From Xestospongia bergquistia (lineage: Eukaryota > Porifera > Demospongiae > Haplosclerida > Petrosiidae): a stretch of 64,000 nucleotides of DNA. The notes below the pieces were generated by a model. It saw only the letters and a list, made by a program, of their open reading frames with translations, had not been told where the DNA came from and searched no databases. The DNA lies in assembly GCA_963965975.1 (NCBI GenBank), contig OZ014414.1:1959501-2023500 (forward strand), read 5' to 3'. Shown piece after piece: positions 1-11,939 of the stretch; the stretch's first letter is position 1; each line of letters begins with the position of its first letter. The position numbers and the translations under genes were made by a program.

Positions 1-574
1 ATTTTATTGAGTTCTAATGCCTTTTTTATATTTTAGCTTCTTCATATATTAATAGTTTACATACTTGTATTGTACATATGATGTCAACTTTGACCTTTTC
101 TTATGTTTCCATGACATTGAACAACATTTCTGTGTTAATAATTAGCGACCTGACTATAAGACAGCACAGACTATACAATCTTTTCTTTATCAAACATCTT
201 ATTTGATAATTATAATTAATATTTTTCTGTTAATATCTAATAAAAAGAAGAGTTATTGAGGAAATGTGCTTGTATATGTATGTATGTGCTCAATTAGTAC
301 ATTGTACATGTATAGGTAATATATTTGATCTGCTGTATGCGTTGTACCATGGTTTGACAAGTTGATAAGTAGATATGATATTGAATATTTTTTTTAAAAA
401 TGTGCTTGCACAATATACCTAAAAAAATTTTTTTTAAAAAAATGCCTGCACGATATACCTAAAAAGCAATGTATATTTAAAATATTGAGATAAAAAAGAT
501 CACTGATATTTTACAAGGGGTATTAAACAGTAATACAGCATGGAGTATGAATGTTTGTTTTTTGCTTCATTGTC

Positions 575-1258
575 CTAGTAGCTACAAAGGACATTAACAA
601 AAGGTTTGCCACGAGTAGTGTGTTCTCGGCTGGCGAAACGCACTTCGCGTCCATCTTCAATCTCGTTAGTAGCCCTGATCAGAACACCGTAATTATTTCC
701 TTGTGATTTCCATTCACGAGATGCCTCTGTAATATCAAACTCTATGTATTGTTGAACTGGACGACCTGTAAAAATTTTTACAGTATCTTCTACGCGACTT
801 GCAGCATCGGTTCCATCCAAAGCTAAGAAAGGAGCACTCCAGACTTCATTAGATTTACGATAGACTCTAGTTGCTTCTGTCTCACTCCACTCTTTCTTGA
901 TTTTATGAACTTGAAGTGTTCGCACTATAAATGGAACTTGTTGTACGGTCATAGAACTGTCCTTGTAAGAAAACCAGTATTCTATATACACCTTTGCCCA
1001 CTTGATCTCGCTACATCCAGTTGGGAGGTCGTCAAATTGCACTAGTATTCTATTATTGGATAAACCAGTGTGCTTTGCAACAGCTAAATAATTGTCATTG
1101 TTACGATTTGAACTGTCGCGAATAAAAACATCTTGAGTAGCGTCAAGTTTATAAAGTTTACCATTACCAGTGTCCACTGGGTCGTTAGTAGCACTGGAAA
1201 AGCTTAGCAGAAACATGACTACACTTGTAGTGAGAGCTGCAAATGAGAATGCATTCAT
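575..1258 (-). CDS. Secreted DNRLRE/CBM96-like protein, copy 1
   Basis: Single-exon gene for a 227-aa protein. A longer frame begins seven codons upstream (1279), but the Met at 1258 matches the start of the two paralogues and gives the same 227-aa length as the copy at 13.7 kb. Residues 1-24 form a hydrophobic signal peptide ending SFSSA before TND. The rest resembles the DNRLRE / CBM96 carbohydrate-binding beta-sandwich family: an early ATQDVFIRDSS strand, an R-x-L-V-Q-F strand, a 'W-A-K-V-Y' strand, then VQQYIEFDIT and YGVLIRATNE near the C-terminus. Two cysteines conserved among the paralogues (in GCSEI and the final VLCSY) could form a disulfide. Predicted to be extracellular; ligand unknown. 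The family call comes from motif pattern alone. Confidence 0.8.
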   Translation of the reverse strand: MNAFSFAALTTSVVMFLLSFSSATNDPVDTGNGKLYKLDATQDVFIRDSSNRNNDNYLAVAKHTGLSNNRILVQFDDLPTGCSEIKWAKVYIEYWFSYKDSSMTVQQVPFIVRTLQVHKIKKEWSETEATRVYRKSNEVWSAPFLALDGTDAASRVEDTVKIFTGRPVQQYIEFDITEASREWKSQGNNYGVLIRATNEIEDGREVRFASREHTTRGKPFVNVLCSY

Positions 1259-1350
1259 TTTCTTGTCTACGACTTTCAAAATACTTGATTGTATATGAGA
1301 TTTAGTAATGGAAGAGTCGTATACTGAATCTTTTGTACGTTATTTGTCAT

Positions 1351-1359
1351 CTTAAATAG
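1351..1359 (-). promoter_or_regulatory. TATA-like box of the copy 1 gene
   Basis: On the minus strand this reads CTATTTAAG. The same motif and its surroundings (GACAGTCTATTTAAG, followed downstream by a GATTCAG stretch) recur upstream of the other two intact copies. It ends 93 bp before the chosen ATG, exactly as at the 13.7-kb copy. Conservation inside otherwise drifting spacer suggests a core promoter. Confidence 0.55.
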
Positions 1360-3300
1360 ACTGTCTGATCGCAACTAGAACAATACAAACCAATTAACTT
1401 TATACTTCAATTACATTATTATATACAGATATGGCTCTCAAAATACATAGAGACTATGTTTATTCTATCAACTCATATAAGGCATACACAAGTCCTATCA
1501 TGACATTAAAACCTATCAACTTCAAACTAATATAATATTAATTATTTTGACTTTCTTCAATGTACTTTCTGTAGTTATAATTTTTTAATTGTTCTATTTT
1601 CTCTTAACATTCATTATCGTATTAACTTGTCTAAGGTAGATGACATCACATCAAATACATTGTTTATTGATATATGTACAATGCACTATTGAAGGACATG
1701 TGTACATGTACAAGTATATGTCCTCACAAACTTTCGTCATAAAGATATTAATAGAAAAAGTATTAATTACAATTTTTCAAATAAAAAATTGTATGATAAA
1801 GAGCAGATTACAGACTACATTGTTAGTTTAAAAGCCACTAATTTTTAATATTAAAATATTCTCTTATTGACTATAACTAGGACACTAAGAACAAAAATCA
1901 AAAAGTCCTTCATAGATACTAGTACAATGAGGCAAAAATATTTTTCATATACTCTATATTGTATTGCTGTTTAATGTATTTTTTGTAATATCAGTGATAT
2001 TTTGTATTTGTTCTTTTTCTCTCATTACTTTCATTATGATAAGTTTAATTTAATATTATAAATATCATTGACCTTATCAACAATCTATGTCTTACATAGT
2101 ACGATATCATAGAAGTCAGACTGTTTAATTAAATTTGTGTGAAATTGATAGGCTTAATGTTATGTAGACTTGTATATACCTTATATGAAACAATATAATA
2201 AACATAATCTGTTTATGTCACTAATAATTGGAAGGAAGACATCTGTTTATATATACTAATGTTATTGAAGTTTTAAGTTTATTGGGATCTAATGTCTAAT
2301 TATGATTTGTATCTGTGATAACTTGACTGGGAAAACAATTACGATTAAATAGGATTATAACAGAATGACAAAGAAGAGAATACAACAATCACAATCAAAA
2401 AGTTAACATGTGTCTGAGCCAACTGCTACTGAGCATGCTCATAATATAATTACATCAAATAACACAATAATGACAAATTAACATACATTAATGCATAATT
2501 CAATACACTACAGTATCCTTTCTATTTTGGCTTCTTTTAAACATTATACATACTTGTATTATATATATAATGTCAATTTTGAATTTTCTATATGATATTA
2601 TGACATAGGACAACATTTCTGTGTTAATAGTTAGTGGCTTGCCTATAAGACATCATAAACCATTTAACCTCTTCTTTACAGACATCATATTTGAAAATTA
2701 TATATAATACTTAATTCTGTTAATTGTGATATACTATAATACTAAGCAAACTGGTAAACTTTGAACTTACATGTATTAATTATATTCATTATTTTGTATA
2801 TAGGACATCAGTGTATCGATAAAAAAACGCATGCTTTTATCATTTTTGTCATAGTTGTCCTAGTGGTTATAGTTGCTATAGTTGTTGGTAGTATTGTTAT
2901 TATTATTGTTGCCATTTGGGTCAGTTGTCAGTGGTCATTAGACTTTAGTAACCCTTCGATTTATCAAGTTTGTGACTGCTGCGTTTCATAATTCTTCCCT
3001 CAATTCACTTGGTCACATTAATATCTTCATGAGAATAGTTATTGAGGACATATAGATTTATATAAACATATATGCTCCAATAAGGCACTGTACACATATA
3101 TGTAAATATATTTGCTTTGCTTTATGGATTGTAGCGTGCAACAAGTTGATATAATTATACATTTGATATTGAATATTTTCAAAAAAAAGTTTGCACAATG
3201 TAACTTAAAAATAGGTACATTGAATATTGTGGGGAAAAAAACTGCAAAATATCTCTAATATTACACAAGGGGAATTAAACATTAATATTAAGCATGACTG
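1360..3300. repeat. Spacer of diverged module copies
   Basis: AT-rich spacer without a supportable gene. Positions 2190-2700 carry the recurring module (AGTCTGTTTATGTCA, then the ATTTTGGCTTCTTT and ATGTCAACTTTGACC type segments) also found at 1-230, 5490-5830, 13090-13400, 15740-16080, 17190-17500, 28090-28300 and 51470-51680. Positions 1480-2040 contain the same material in reverse orientation. Open frames at 1640 and 2761 are short, low-complexity and not conserved, so they are not called. Confidence 0.55.
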
Positions 3301-3320
3301 ACTGCTTTTGCTTCATCGCC

Positions 3321-3998
3321 CTAGTACTTGCAAAGGACGTTAACAAAAGGTTTACCAGCAGTGCGTTCTCGGCTGAAGAAACGGGCATCACGTCCTTCAT
3401 GATTTTCATTAGTAGCTCGGATCAGAACACCGTAGTTATCTTCTCCTGATTTCCATTTATTAGATACTGCAGTAATATCAAACTCTATATATTGTTCATC
3501 TGGACGACTTGTATAAATACTCACAGTGTCTTCTACGTGACTCGCAGCATCAGTTCCCAGACCTAACAAAGGTGTATTCCATGGTACATTCAATTTACGA
3601 TTGATTCTAGTTGCTTCTGTCTCACTCCACTCTTTCTTGATTTGATGAACTTGAAGTGGTCGTACAATAAATGGAACTTGTTGTACTGTCATAGTGCTGT
3701 CCTTATAAGAGAACCAATAACCTACATACAATTTTGCCCACTCGATCTCGGTACATGTACTTGGAAGATTTTCAAATTGCAATAGCATTCTTTTCACGGA
3801 GGAACCAGTGTGTTTCCCAACAATTAAAAAATCGTCATTGTTATGATTTGAACTATCGTAAATAACAACATCTTGAGTAGCTTCAAGTTTATAAAGATAA
3901 CCATTACCAGTGTCCACACGTTCATTAGTGGCACTGGAAAAAGTTAGCAGAAGCATGACTACACATGTAGCGAGAGCTCCAAATACGAATGTATTCAT
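3321..3998 (-). CDS. Secreted DNRLRE/CBM96-like protein, copy 2
   Basis: Single-exon gene, 225 aa, clearly paralogous along its whole length to the genes ending at 575 and 13733. It has a signal peptide (residues 1-24, ending FSSA), then VDTGNGYLYKLEATQDV, the R-M-L-L-Q-F strand, EIEWAKLYVGYW, EQYIEFDIT and YGVLIRATNE. The conserved cysteines (STCTEI and terminal VLCKY) are present. Compared with copy 1 it is shortened by single residues in loops. Most likely an extracellular carbohydrate-binding or structural protein; no catalytic signature is visible. A TATA-like box lies at 4075-4083. Confidence 0.8.
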   Translation of the reverse strand: MNTFVFGALATCVVMLLLTFSSATNERVDTGNGYLYKLEATQDVVIYDSSNHNNDDFLIVGKHTGSSVKRMLLQFENLPSTCTEIEWAKLYVGYWFSYKDSTMTVQQVPFIVRPLQVHQIKKEWSETEATRINRKLNVPWNTPLLGLGTDAASHVEDTVSIYTSRPDEQYIEFDITAVSNKWKSGEDNYGVLIRATNENHEGRDARFFSRERTAGKPFVNVLCKY

Positions 3999-4074
3999 TT
4001 TCTTGTTTATGGCTTTTCAAAAAACTTGATTGTAAAAGAGTCGCATACTGAATCTTTCGCATATTATTTGTCCC

Positions 4075-4083
4075 CTTAAATAG
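4075..4083 (-). promoter_or_regulatory. TATA-like box of the copy 2 gene
   Basis: CTATTTAAG on the minus strand, 77 bp upstream of the ATG at 3998, in the same sequence context as in the other two intact copies. The closer spacing reflects small deletions in the 5' UTR. Confidence 0.5.
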
Positions 4084-4139
4084 ACTGTCCGATGATCGGA
4101 ACGAGAACAATTGAACCAAATTAACATAAACCTTCAATT

Positions 4140-6660
4140 ATATTAGTATATACGGTTATGGCTTTTAGAAGACATATGGACTATGCATGTTTACTCTATT
4201 AGTTCATATAAGGCAGCAGACATCCTATAACATTACAATCTATTAATTTCAAAGTAATATAATATTAATTAGTCTGACTTTCTTCAATATACTTTGTTTA
4301 TGTTAGTTATAATTTGTAATTGTTCTATTCTCTCTTAATATTCATTATCAAATGTACATATCAACTTATTTAAGGTAGACAATAGCACATCAACAGATCA
4401 AACATATTAAATACACATGTACAATTCACTATTGAATCACATAAATAGATGTCCTCACAAACATTCATTATAAAGATATTAACGGAAATAAATATTAATT
4501 ACAATTTTTCCAATAAAAATGCATGATAAAGAGCAGATTACAGACTATGCTAGAATTTTTTCACATTGATCACACAAACTATAGGGAATAAAGAATGACA
4601 ATCAAAAGTAGGGCAAAGAAGCAAAAATAATCATTCATACTCGACATTGTTTAATGTACCTTTTGTAAACTAGTGATATCTATCACTGTTCATTTTTCTC
4701 AATATTCTATATCACATATACATATCAACTTGTATAAGGTACATATCAAGCAGATCCTTACCTTTACAAGTACTATTGAAGCGCATACGTACATGTACTG
4801 GTTTGGTTTTCGTTAAAGCAGTCAATATTCAATGTATATATATCTCATTTACTATTTATGGTATTAAAATGTGAAGGTACATAAAATAGTGATAATTGTA
4901 GTATTCATATATATGTAATACATCAATAAGTAAGTTAGTACAATAATAATTACAATGAATATATATCAGACTATACGAGAAGCTCCGAATACAGTCCCTA
5001 TGTCATAGTAGATTTATCAGGGTCAACTACTCAGATGGTCTTTCATAATTATACTAGGTGTAATATAGTATTAAACATAATATTTGCACTATTAACAATC
5101 ATGGACTATTTCCTACATAGGACAATGTTGTGTTGACATAAAGTCAGACTAACTACTATTATATTAGTTTGATATTGATAGGTGTTAATGTTATGATAGG
5201 ACTTGAATATACTTTATATGAAACAACTTCATGAACTATTTCCTGCATAGGAAGATGTTGTTGTTGACAGAAAGTCAGACTAACTAATATTATATTAGTT
5301 TGATATTGATAGGTGTTAATGTTATGATAGGACTTGAATATACTTTATATGAAACAACTTCATGAACTATTTCCTGCATAGGAAGATGTTGTTGTTGACA
5401 GAAAGTCAGACTAACTAATATTATATTAGTTTGATATTGATAGGTGTTAATGTTATGATAGGACTTGAATATACTTTATATGAAACAAAGTAATGAACAG
5501 AGTCTGTATATGTCATTGATAATTGGAAGGGAGTCAACTGTTTATATAATAATACTAATAATTGAAAGTTTAAGTTTATTGGTTTCTAATATCATTGTTA
5601 TGTTATGCATTCTTTCTATTTTGGCTTCTTTCATACATTATACATACTTGTATTATATATATAATGTCAACTTTGACCTTTCTCTATGATATTATGACAT
5701 AGAACAACATTTCTATGTTGAAAATTAATGGCCTTTTAAAGTGCCTAAGACAACATAGCCTGTACTCTGCTCTTTATCAAGCATCTTTTCATTTTAATTA
5801 ATACTTAATTCTGTTAATATATATTTTATGACAAGTGATTATGATGACACATACATATACATGTACCATATGTGCTTCAGTAGTGAATTGTACATGTATA
5901 GGTAATTTTATTGATCTGTCTGAAGCATTGTAGTCTACCTTAGATAAATTGATATCCACATGTGATATTGAATATTGAGTGAAAAAAACAATTGCAAAAT
6001 ATTACTAATATTACACAACGTCCATTGAAAATATGCACATTAACAAATATTATATTTGTTTGAACTTGCTAGTTATAGTTTGATATCATAGTACATTTCC
6101 TACTTGTTACATTGGATATATATGGGTCAGCCATGCTGTCAGATGGCACCTTTAATTTTGTTGAGTTTAATTTAGTATTAAATATAATATTTATGCTTTT
6201 AACAAACAGGGACTATTGTCTACATAATGCAATAATATAATTGACAAAAGTTAGACTAATTAATATTATATTTGGGTGAAATTGATAGTGTTAATGTTAC
6301 GGTAAGACTTGTATATGCCTTATATGAAATAATATAATAAATATAGTCTGTATATGTCACTAATAATTAGAAGAGAATCAACACTTTATATACATTAATA
6401 TGTATGAAGTTTTAAGTTTATTGGGTTATAATGTCCAATTTATGTCATGCCTTCTTTAATTATCTATAGGTTTAAATATTAATTTTAATTACACTGCCAA
6501 CAAACATTATACATGTTAGCTAATATATTTAATTTGCTTGTAGTATTATAGTGTACTTTTAGTATGTTCATGTAGTACCAAATGTTGAGGCAAAAAAGCA
6601 TCTGCAAAATGTCACTAATAGTACACAAGGCATGTTAAACAGACATACAATATGTAGTAT
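4140..6660. repeat. Spacer of module copies and inverted segments
   Basis: No gene seen. The stretch 4200-4340 (TCATATAAGGCA, then AACTTCAAAGTAATATAATATTA) is an inverted relative of 5150-5220 and of similar segments elsewhere in the left cluster. Forward module copies lie at 5490-5830 and about 6340-6480. The short open frame near 5465 lies inside the module and is not conserved in other module copies. Confidence 0.5.
5100..5489. repeat. Tandem repeat, about 131 bp x 3
   Basis: Units begin at 5100, 5230 and 5361, each with CATG(G/A)ACTATTTCCT, and run through a GTTGACA, TCAGACTAACTA and GATAGGTGTTAATG series. Units 2 and 3 are almost identical; unit 1 has a few differences. This indicates recent tandem amplification of part of the spacer module. 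Confidence 0.8.
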
Positions 6661-6669
6661 GAATAATTA

Positions 6670-7100
6670 TTTTTGACTCATTATCATAAAGGTTACAAAT
6701 GATGTTAACATAAGGTTTGTTAGTAGTATGTTCACATCTATAGAGTTGGTCACATCCTTCTTGATTCTCATTAGTAGCCCAAACCAGAACGACACAGTTA
6801 TATTGTCCTGATTTCTAATTGCAAGATGCTTGAGAATGAACAAACTCCATATATTGTTCAGCTTGCAAAACGTTCCACATTATTTGTTTGTAGCATCACT
6901 TCTATTCAGAATTAAAAGGCATTAGTCCATGATCTATCAGATAGATGATTAACACTCATTGATTGTGCATGACTCCACTGTTTCTTGACTTCAAGAACTT
7001 AAAGTGTTCATGCAATAGAAAGAACTTGCATTGTCATATAGCTTGGGCTTATTAGAATACCAGTAATATAAATACATCTTTACCCACTTGACCATTTACG
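6670..7100 (-). pseudogene. Decayed DNRLRE/CBM96-like gene
   Basis: On the minus strand the sequence retains recognisable family landmarks in the right order: the 'TTT ACC CAC TTG' strand equivalent to K-W-A-K near 7080, the AATATATGGAGTTTGTTC remnant of Q-Y-I-E-F-D near 6845, and the GAATCAAGAAGGATGTGACC region near the C-terminus. No continuous frame survives; stops and small indels interrupt it, and the signal-peptide region is missing. It lies between intact copies in the same orientation, so it is best read as a dead duplicate. Confidence 0.65.
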
Positions 7101-7202
7101 TATTAATATTTGTATTTATTTATTAATATGTAACGAATAGTACTACAATTAAAAGCACTGCATGTAGCTCCATATCTTGATACTAAATATTCTATGAAAT
7201 AG

Positions 7203-7291
7203 TTATTTATTCATCTATTTATCTGTCCATTCATCTATGTATCTATCTATCCATCCATCCATCCCTCTATTCATCCATCCATCAATCCATC
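7203..7291. repeat. ATCC/ATCT simple repeat
   Basis: Imperfect tetranucleotide run of CATC, TATC and CATCCATC units. Confidence 0.85.
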
Positions 7292-7299
7292 TACATGAG

Positions 7300-8500
7300 A
7301 GATATGAGGTGGCCATTGTTAACAATTTTAATAGTCCTTTTTGAACTTTAAAAGTCTTTACTAAAAAGAAGTGTATATAAGGAAAGCTGATATAACTAGT
7401 GTTAAAAGATTTTCTTATGTATCATATTTTTATTAGCATTTTCCTTTTGTGTGATGGAGTTGATTAATAACTACATACATTGTTGCTCCTCCTCTTAATT
7501 AAAACTAATAACAACTTCCTGTAAAATGTTATTAATATGATGTCATATAATTAAACAGGGCATACCTCCTTATTATGTTGGTTTTAATATTGACATTTGT
7601 TCTTTTCTACACACTCTTTATCACCACACATTGCTCCTATTAATATTGTGATAATTACTGAAACTCACTTTTACTAGAGACATGACTTAATTAGTACCTA
7701 GAAGGTTATTTACAAGACATTAGTTTTTTATTTTATATAATATGCACACTCTTACTGATCAGTGGTCTGCAATTTGTTTACTGCATTGGTCTTCTAGAGG
7801 TGTTGGTGTTCCTTCATTGCACTTTGAAGGTTTAAGGATCAAGTCTATCCAGTAACAGATTGATTGCTGAAGCCTGACATTCACAGAGGTACAAGGCTTT
7901 TCTGTGTCTTATCCTTGGTTGTACCAGATAAAATCTGTATATTGCTTGTTAATTTTATGTCACTGGGGACTATAGCTCTCATTGTTGAGGACTCTTGTTT
8001 ATTGGAGTGTCCTGCACTTTGTTTACTGCACTCTGTTGAGAGAACCCAGTAGTGGTCTGTACTTTGATTACTGCACTACTGAGTAATCACTATTCAAGTG
8101 TTCGATATACTAAGGATCGATACTAGTAGATCTTAAGTCATACAGTAACTCATGAAATCAGCTATATGAGACCATCGGTTAAAAGGTTGAAACACTCCTG
8201 TATGAGTGGTCACAGGAGAAGATCTAGATCTCTTGTCAACATCGTCAACATTGTCAGACACAGAGAGATATAGTTTTTGACAGGATTCTGAGCCTGTTGC
8301 TAAAGGAGTCATAAAGTTTGCTATCTCAGACAGCTCCTCCTACTTGGTTCTGTAGAGTTAGATATACTGTATATAATTTACTTATTTGGTTGAAACTATT
8401 TCTAGTTTGTGTCTGTTTTGCTATAAATTGAGCTGATTTCTGTACTACTTTTTGTGTACTGACTTTTGACTTTGTAACAAAACTTATAAAGTCAATATTA
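7300..8500. other. Spacer with an inverted dispersed repeat
   Basis: No supported gene. Positions 7430-7560 (GTTGCTCCTCCTCTTAATTAAAACTA region) are a reverse-orientation copy of 27440-27600 and 57190-57330, so this is a dispersed repeat. Three imperfect copies of a TGGTCTG-x-TTTG-TTACTGCA motif occur at about 7762, 8012 and 8053. The small frames at 7864 and 8326 show no recognisable protein. Confidence 0.4.
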
Positions 8501-8639
8501 GAGGAAGAAATCACTCTAGCCTTCTACACTATATCTGTAGTACCTCATCAGCTGTGGATCATTCAGCTGCTAAAAGTTTCCAATAGTCTTCCACAAATTC
8601 TGGAAATGCAGACTCAACATTGCCATACTAGATAATTAT

Positions 8640-8885
8640 ACTGTCACATATACTGCCTCATCAGCTGTTGGACCATATCTTTATAACATTATCATTAACA
8701 ATAATCTACTGTTAAATCAAACAGTACGTTTTGCATGGAATCAGACATACAGAGCACATCATGCTAATTATGATGTCTGGGCGTTAGACAAGATCAGTAT
8801 ACCACAATGGATGTTATCGACAAATATATAAAGATTTTAACAATGGAGAAATTCCTGGTTGGGATCTTATTAATTCAGTGTATAT
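8640..8885 (+). pseudogene. Relic of adhesion GPCR exon 2
   Basis: About 240 bp closely match exon 2 of the receptor array further right: the ACTGCCTCATCAGCTGTTGG segment, the AATCAAACAGTACGTTTTGC segment, the region encoding V-W-A-L-D and the region encoding IPGWDLIN. The frame is broken by a deletion around the CAACAA stretch near 8805 and a TAA shortly after. Flanking exons are absent. This shows that receptor material was copied about 11 kb outside the main array. Confidence 0.8.
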
Positions 8886-9239
8886 ATTATATCTAACCTA
8901 TTATTTATGATACTATGAATTGGATGTTTATACAGTGCTGATAATTGTAGCATTGATAATTATATGTAACATATCAATAAGTAAGTTAGTACAATATACT
9001 GATTACAATAAATACATATCTAAATATAGGAGAAGCTCCAAATAAAGTCCTTAGTTATTAACATAGTTCCAAAAGCAGTAGCATACAACAATGTACAAAA
9101 TATGTAAACTTCAAATTTACACTACATTTACATAGATATATCATCGATAGTTTACTTAATACAATACTGGCTGCACTCAAGAGGAAGGTTCTTCTGTCAA
9201 GCGATACCGAGTTTTACAACCTCGTCAATTATCGTTCAA

Positions 9240-10750
9240 CGATCCTCTAGCTGCTTGTTCACATAACGACGCAAAGCCTTGCGTCGCGTCGCGTTGCGTA
9301 CGTACATCGAACACAGTGCATGCACGACGCACAAACGCGACTGGTCTCAACGCGATTTCTATCTTGACGTTTCAAGCAATGCGTTCAGCCAATCAGATTT
9401 CAATAACTACGTGTTGTGTGGCAGACTAGAAACTTATGAAACTAGGATCCATAGCAGAGGATTATACTAGAGAAAAAAGTTCTAGTAATAAAGATTGAAA
9501 TTGTGATGACGATAGTTTTAATTTTGAAGACATTCCACCAAGATCATGTACTCAATTTGGTACTAATCTTTCAATGCCGTCACTTCTGGGCAATAGTGAT
9601 ATTGTAGCAATGTTACAACAACAACAAGTGATGCTACAGCAGGTTATTGAGGGTCAAAAAGCTTTTGAACTAAGAGAAAATCAACTAGAAGAAAAACTGA
9701 CAACTTTATAGTCACAAATTGACATACTGTCATTATCAACTACTAGTTTAAGTAGCAGTGATGAAAAAAGAAAACAAGTAGTAACTAGTACATTATCTGT
9801 AGGTTTACTTAAATTACTGTGTAGTGTTGTTAACAACCACTTTTTTTCAGAGCAGGATGTATTCCATCCATAAAAAATTAGAAAATCGATTTAAGGAATC
9901 AGAAGGGTAGGTAATTGAAGTAACAATTACTGTTATAAGTTGTATTTCTAGATTTTCATCTCATTGAAACAAAACTGTTCAAATCTCTATTACTGAACAA
10001 ATTCAAGGTCAACCAAGCTGCAAAATTTTTGAAAAAAAATATAAAGTAAGACTAGCTGAAAAAATTATCTGAGTTTTTTCAACATGTTTTAGTGGCAGTA
10101 AGACATTGTTATGTAAATATGTGCTGTACTTTCCTTGAACATCAGTCTGGCAAAGGAGATTTTGTAGAGAATTAATCAAAACAGAAAAAATACAGATTGC
10201 AACATAAACGTGTATGTTTAGTAATTATGAATTAACTTTAGAAGAATATGCTAAAAGCTGAGACTGCATGCTATATATAATTGATTTTATTTTTTACAGA
10301 AATTCCAAAGACAAGAGTCAGTGACAGCTGAAGTGGAACACAAGAAGCACTAGCAGTTTCTAAACTTGTTATACGTAACTAAAGAATCATAATATGATTC
10401 TCTGATGTCAGGATCATATTATGATCCTGACATCCTTAATGGAATAATTGAACACAAATTATTGTGGCGTTCTGATAGTAAGTATTAAGAATCAATTATT
10501 TAAACTGTTATTATGTTGTTGTAGGACTTAATGAGTTTATAAAAATTTTAGATGATTGATTCAGTAACAAGCAAGCAAAAATCAGAAGGAAAGGACCACC
10601 TTACGCTACTGTTCGACCTAATGATGCACCTAAATGGGCGATAAAAATTGAAATTGGTGAACATAGTAATTACTATAATTATAATCATCACTTTATACTA
10701 TTAGGTGATAATTCTGTTGCCAGAAGTGTAACTCCCACTCATTAAGGTAC
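9240..10750 (+). pseudogene. Decayed coiled-coil gene behind a CpG-rich patch
   Basis: A CpG-rich stretch at about 9180-9420 (including GCGTCGCGTCGCGTTGCG) contrasts with the AT-rich surroundings and may be an old promoter. A frame starting at ATG 9437 has one early stop, then a coding-looking acidic, Gln-rich segment around 9520-9708 (MLQQQQVMLQQV, then a charged E-x-Q-L-E-E-K helix) ending in TAG. Further exon-like pieces follow at about 10260-10480 and 10530-10740 (GPPYATVRPNDAPKWAIKIE), with plausible GT-AG borders but several stops. I do not recognise the family. It looks like a dead multi-exon gene, perhaps from a repetitive host family or a transposon. Confidence 0.4.
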
Positions 10751-10862
10751 ATATATTTATGGTAGTCATTACATCTTACCATACATAGCTGAATCTGTAT
10801 TGGCACCGATATAAGTAGTATCGGCTTAATCCGATACTTTTCCAAATTACCGATATTATTAA

Positions 10863-11081
10863 TTTTTAATAAACTTGCCGGAAATTTTGATTGAGCGAAA
10901 ATTTAAAATTTATACGTGTGTTTGTGGTTTGGCTACCAAGAAACTTCCTACTGTTCCATCTGAAAGGCTATTTAGTAGTGGAAGGAACATAGTAACAGAC
11001 AAACGTAGCAGAATTTTACCAAAGAAAATGAAAATGCTCCTGTTTTTAAATAAGAACCTCAAGTTAAGTAATGACTGATGA
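10863..11081 (+). pseudogene. hAT transposase C-terminal (dimerisation) fragment
   Basis: An open frame of about 67 codons contains LPTVPSERLFSSGRNIVTD, then R-S-R-I-L-P and a final LLFLNKNLKL. This is the hallmark hAT C-terminal dimerisation pattern (P-x-x-S-E-R-x-F-S-x-G, then R-x-x-L and F-L-x-x-N). Flanking sequence carries repeated CCGATA/TATCGG motifs (10810-10850 and 11180-11190), typical of subterminal repeats of some hAT elements. No upstream BED finger or DDE core is seen, so the element is a remnant. Confidence 0.75.
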
Positions 11082-11364
11082 ACTTATGTGTGTATAACTG
11101 GATGTTTTACATCGTTTTGTCATTTTTTAAAATTTTGGTGTACTTTTTTGCGAAAATGAGACAGTCTCATATTTATGGTATCGGCAGATACATTCATGCA
11201 TTATATTGGGTATTGAAATATAAGAAAATTACATTAGTACACCTTTAGTTTGTGTGAACTACATTATATCTCTGAAATGAATGAAGGTATATTACTTTAT
11301 TCATACTTTTTGATAACTTTTACAGGTTGCTGTACAAATGTAACCTCTTGTGTGATCATTTATG

Positions 11365-11420
11365 AAAATTACAATATCTATCATTTATTGACGTCAATAA
11401 ATGATAGATATTGTAATTTT
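11365..11420. repeat. Perfect 56-bp palindrome
   Basis: Two 28-bp arms meet at GAC|GTC (11392/11393) with no spacer and no mismatch. The arms begin AAAATTACAATATC. Symmetry ends abruptly on both sides. It could extrude as a cruciform or be the remnant of a foldback element. Confidence 0.9.
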
Positions 11421-11939
11421 TGACACTCATTACTTACATGTATATATATCATGTATCACTCCATACTATGAGGTTAATATCATGGACTTCTATATTTACT
11501 AAAAGTTTTTCTTTATACCTACACAATCATAATTATGCTACACTTGACAACACTAATGTACAGTATTCGATGTAACATAGCTGTTAATTCTCATCTCTTA
11601 TATAGTTGTGCTTGAGGCTCAAATTTGCTGTTGGAACTGAATGGAACTCAGCATTGCATCATGATTGATTTTTGACTGTGTACATGCATAACCTTAATAT
11701 TTTTTCAATAAAACATTGTTGCAGTATCATTTATGATGACCTTTATCTAATGTACATAAAGTTTACAAAGACATTAATGTCAAGTGTACATTGCATTGTA
11801 CATGCTTTGTCCAAATCAGTTCATCTACTGTAGTCTACAGATGTAGAAATTCCAAGTGTCAACCATTGTAAACTATGGTGTAAACTAGAGTTTACATCAT
11901 AGTTTACAGCACTGTTCTCAAAGTATTTTGTCCCTGTGG

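Noticed and set aside
1640-2991. Small hydrophobic frames at 1640-1831 and 2761-2991
   Set aside because: Located in module repeats or low-complexity GTT/ATT runs; not conserved in other module copies.
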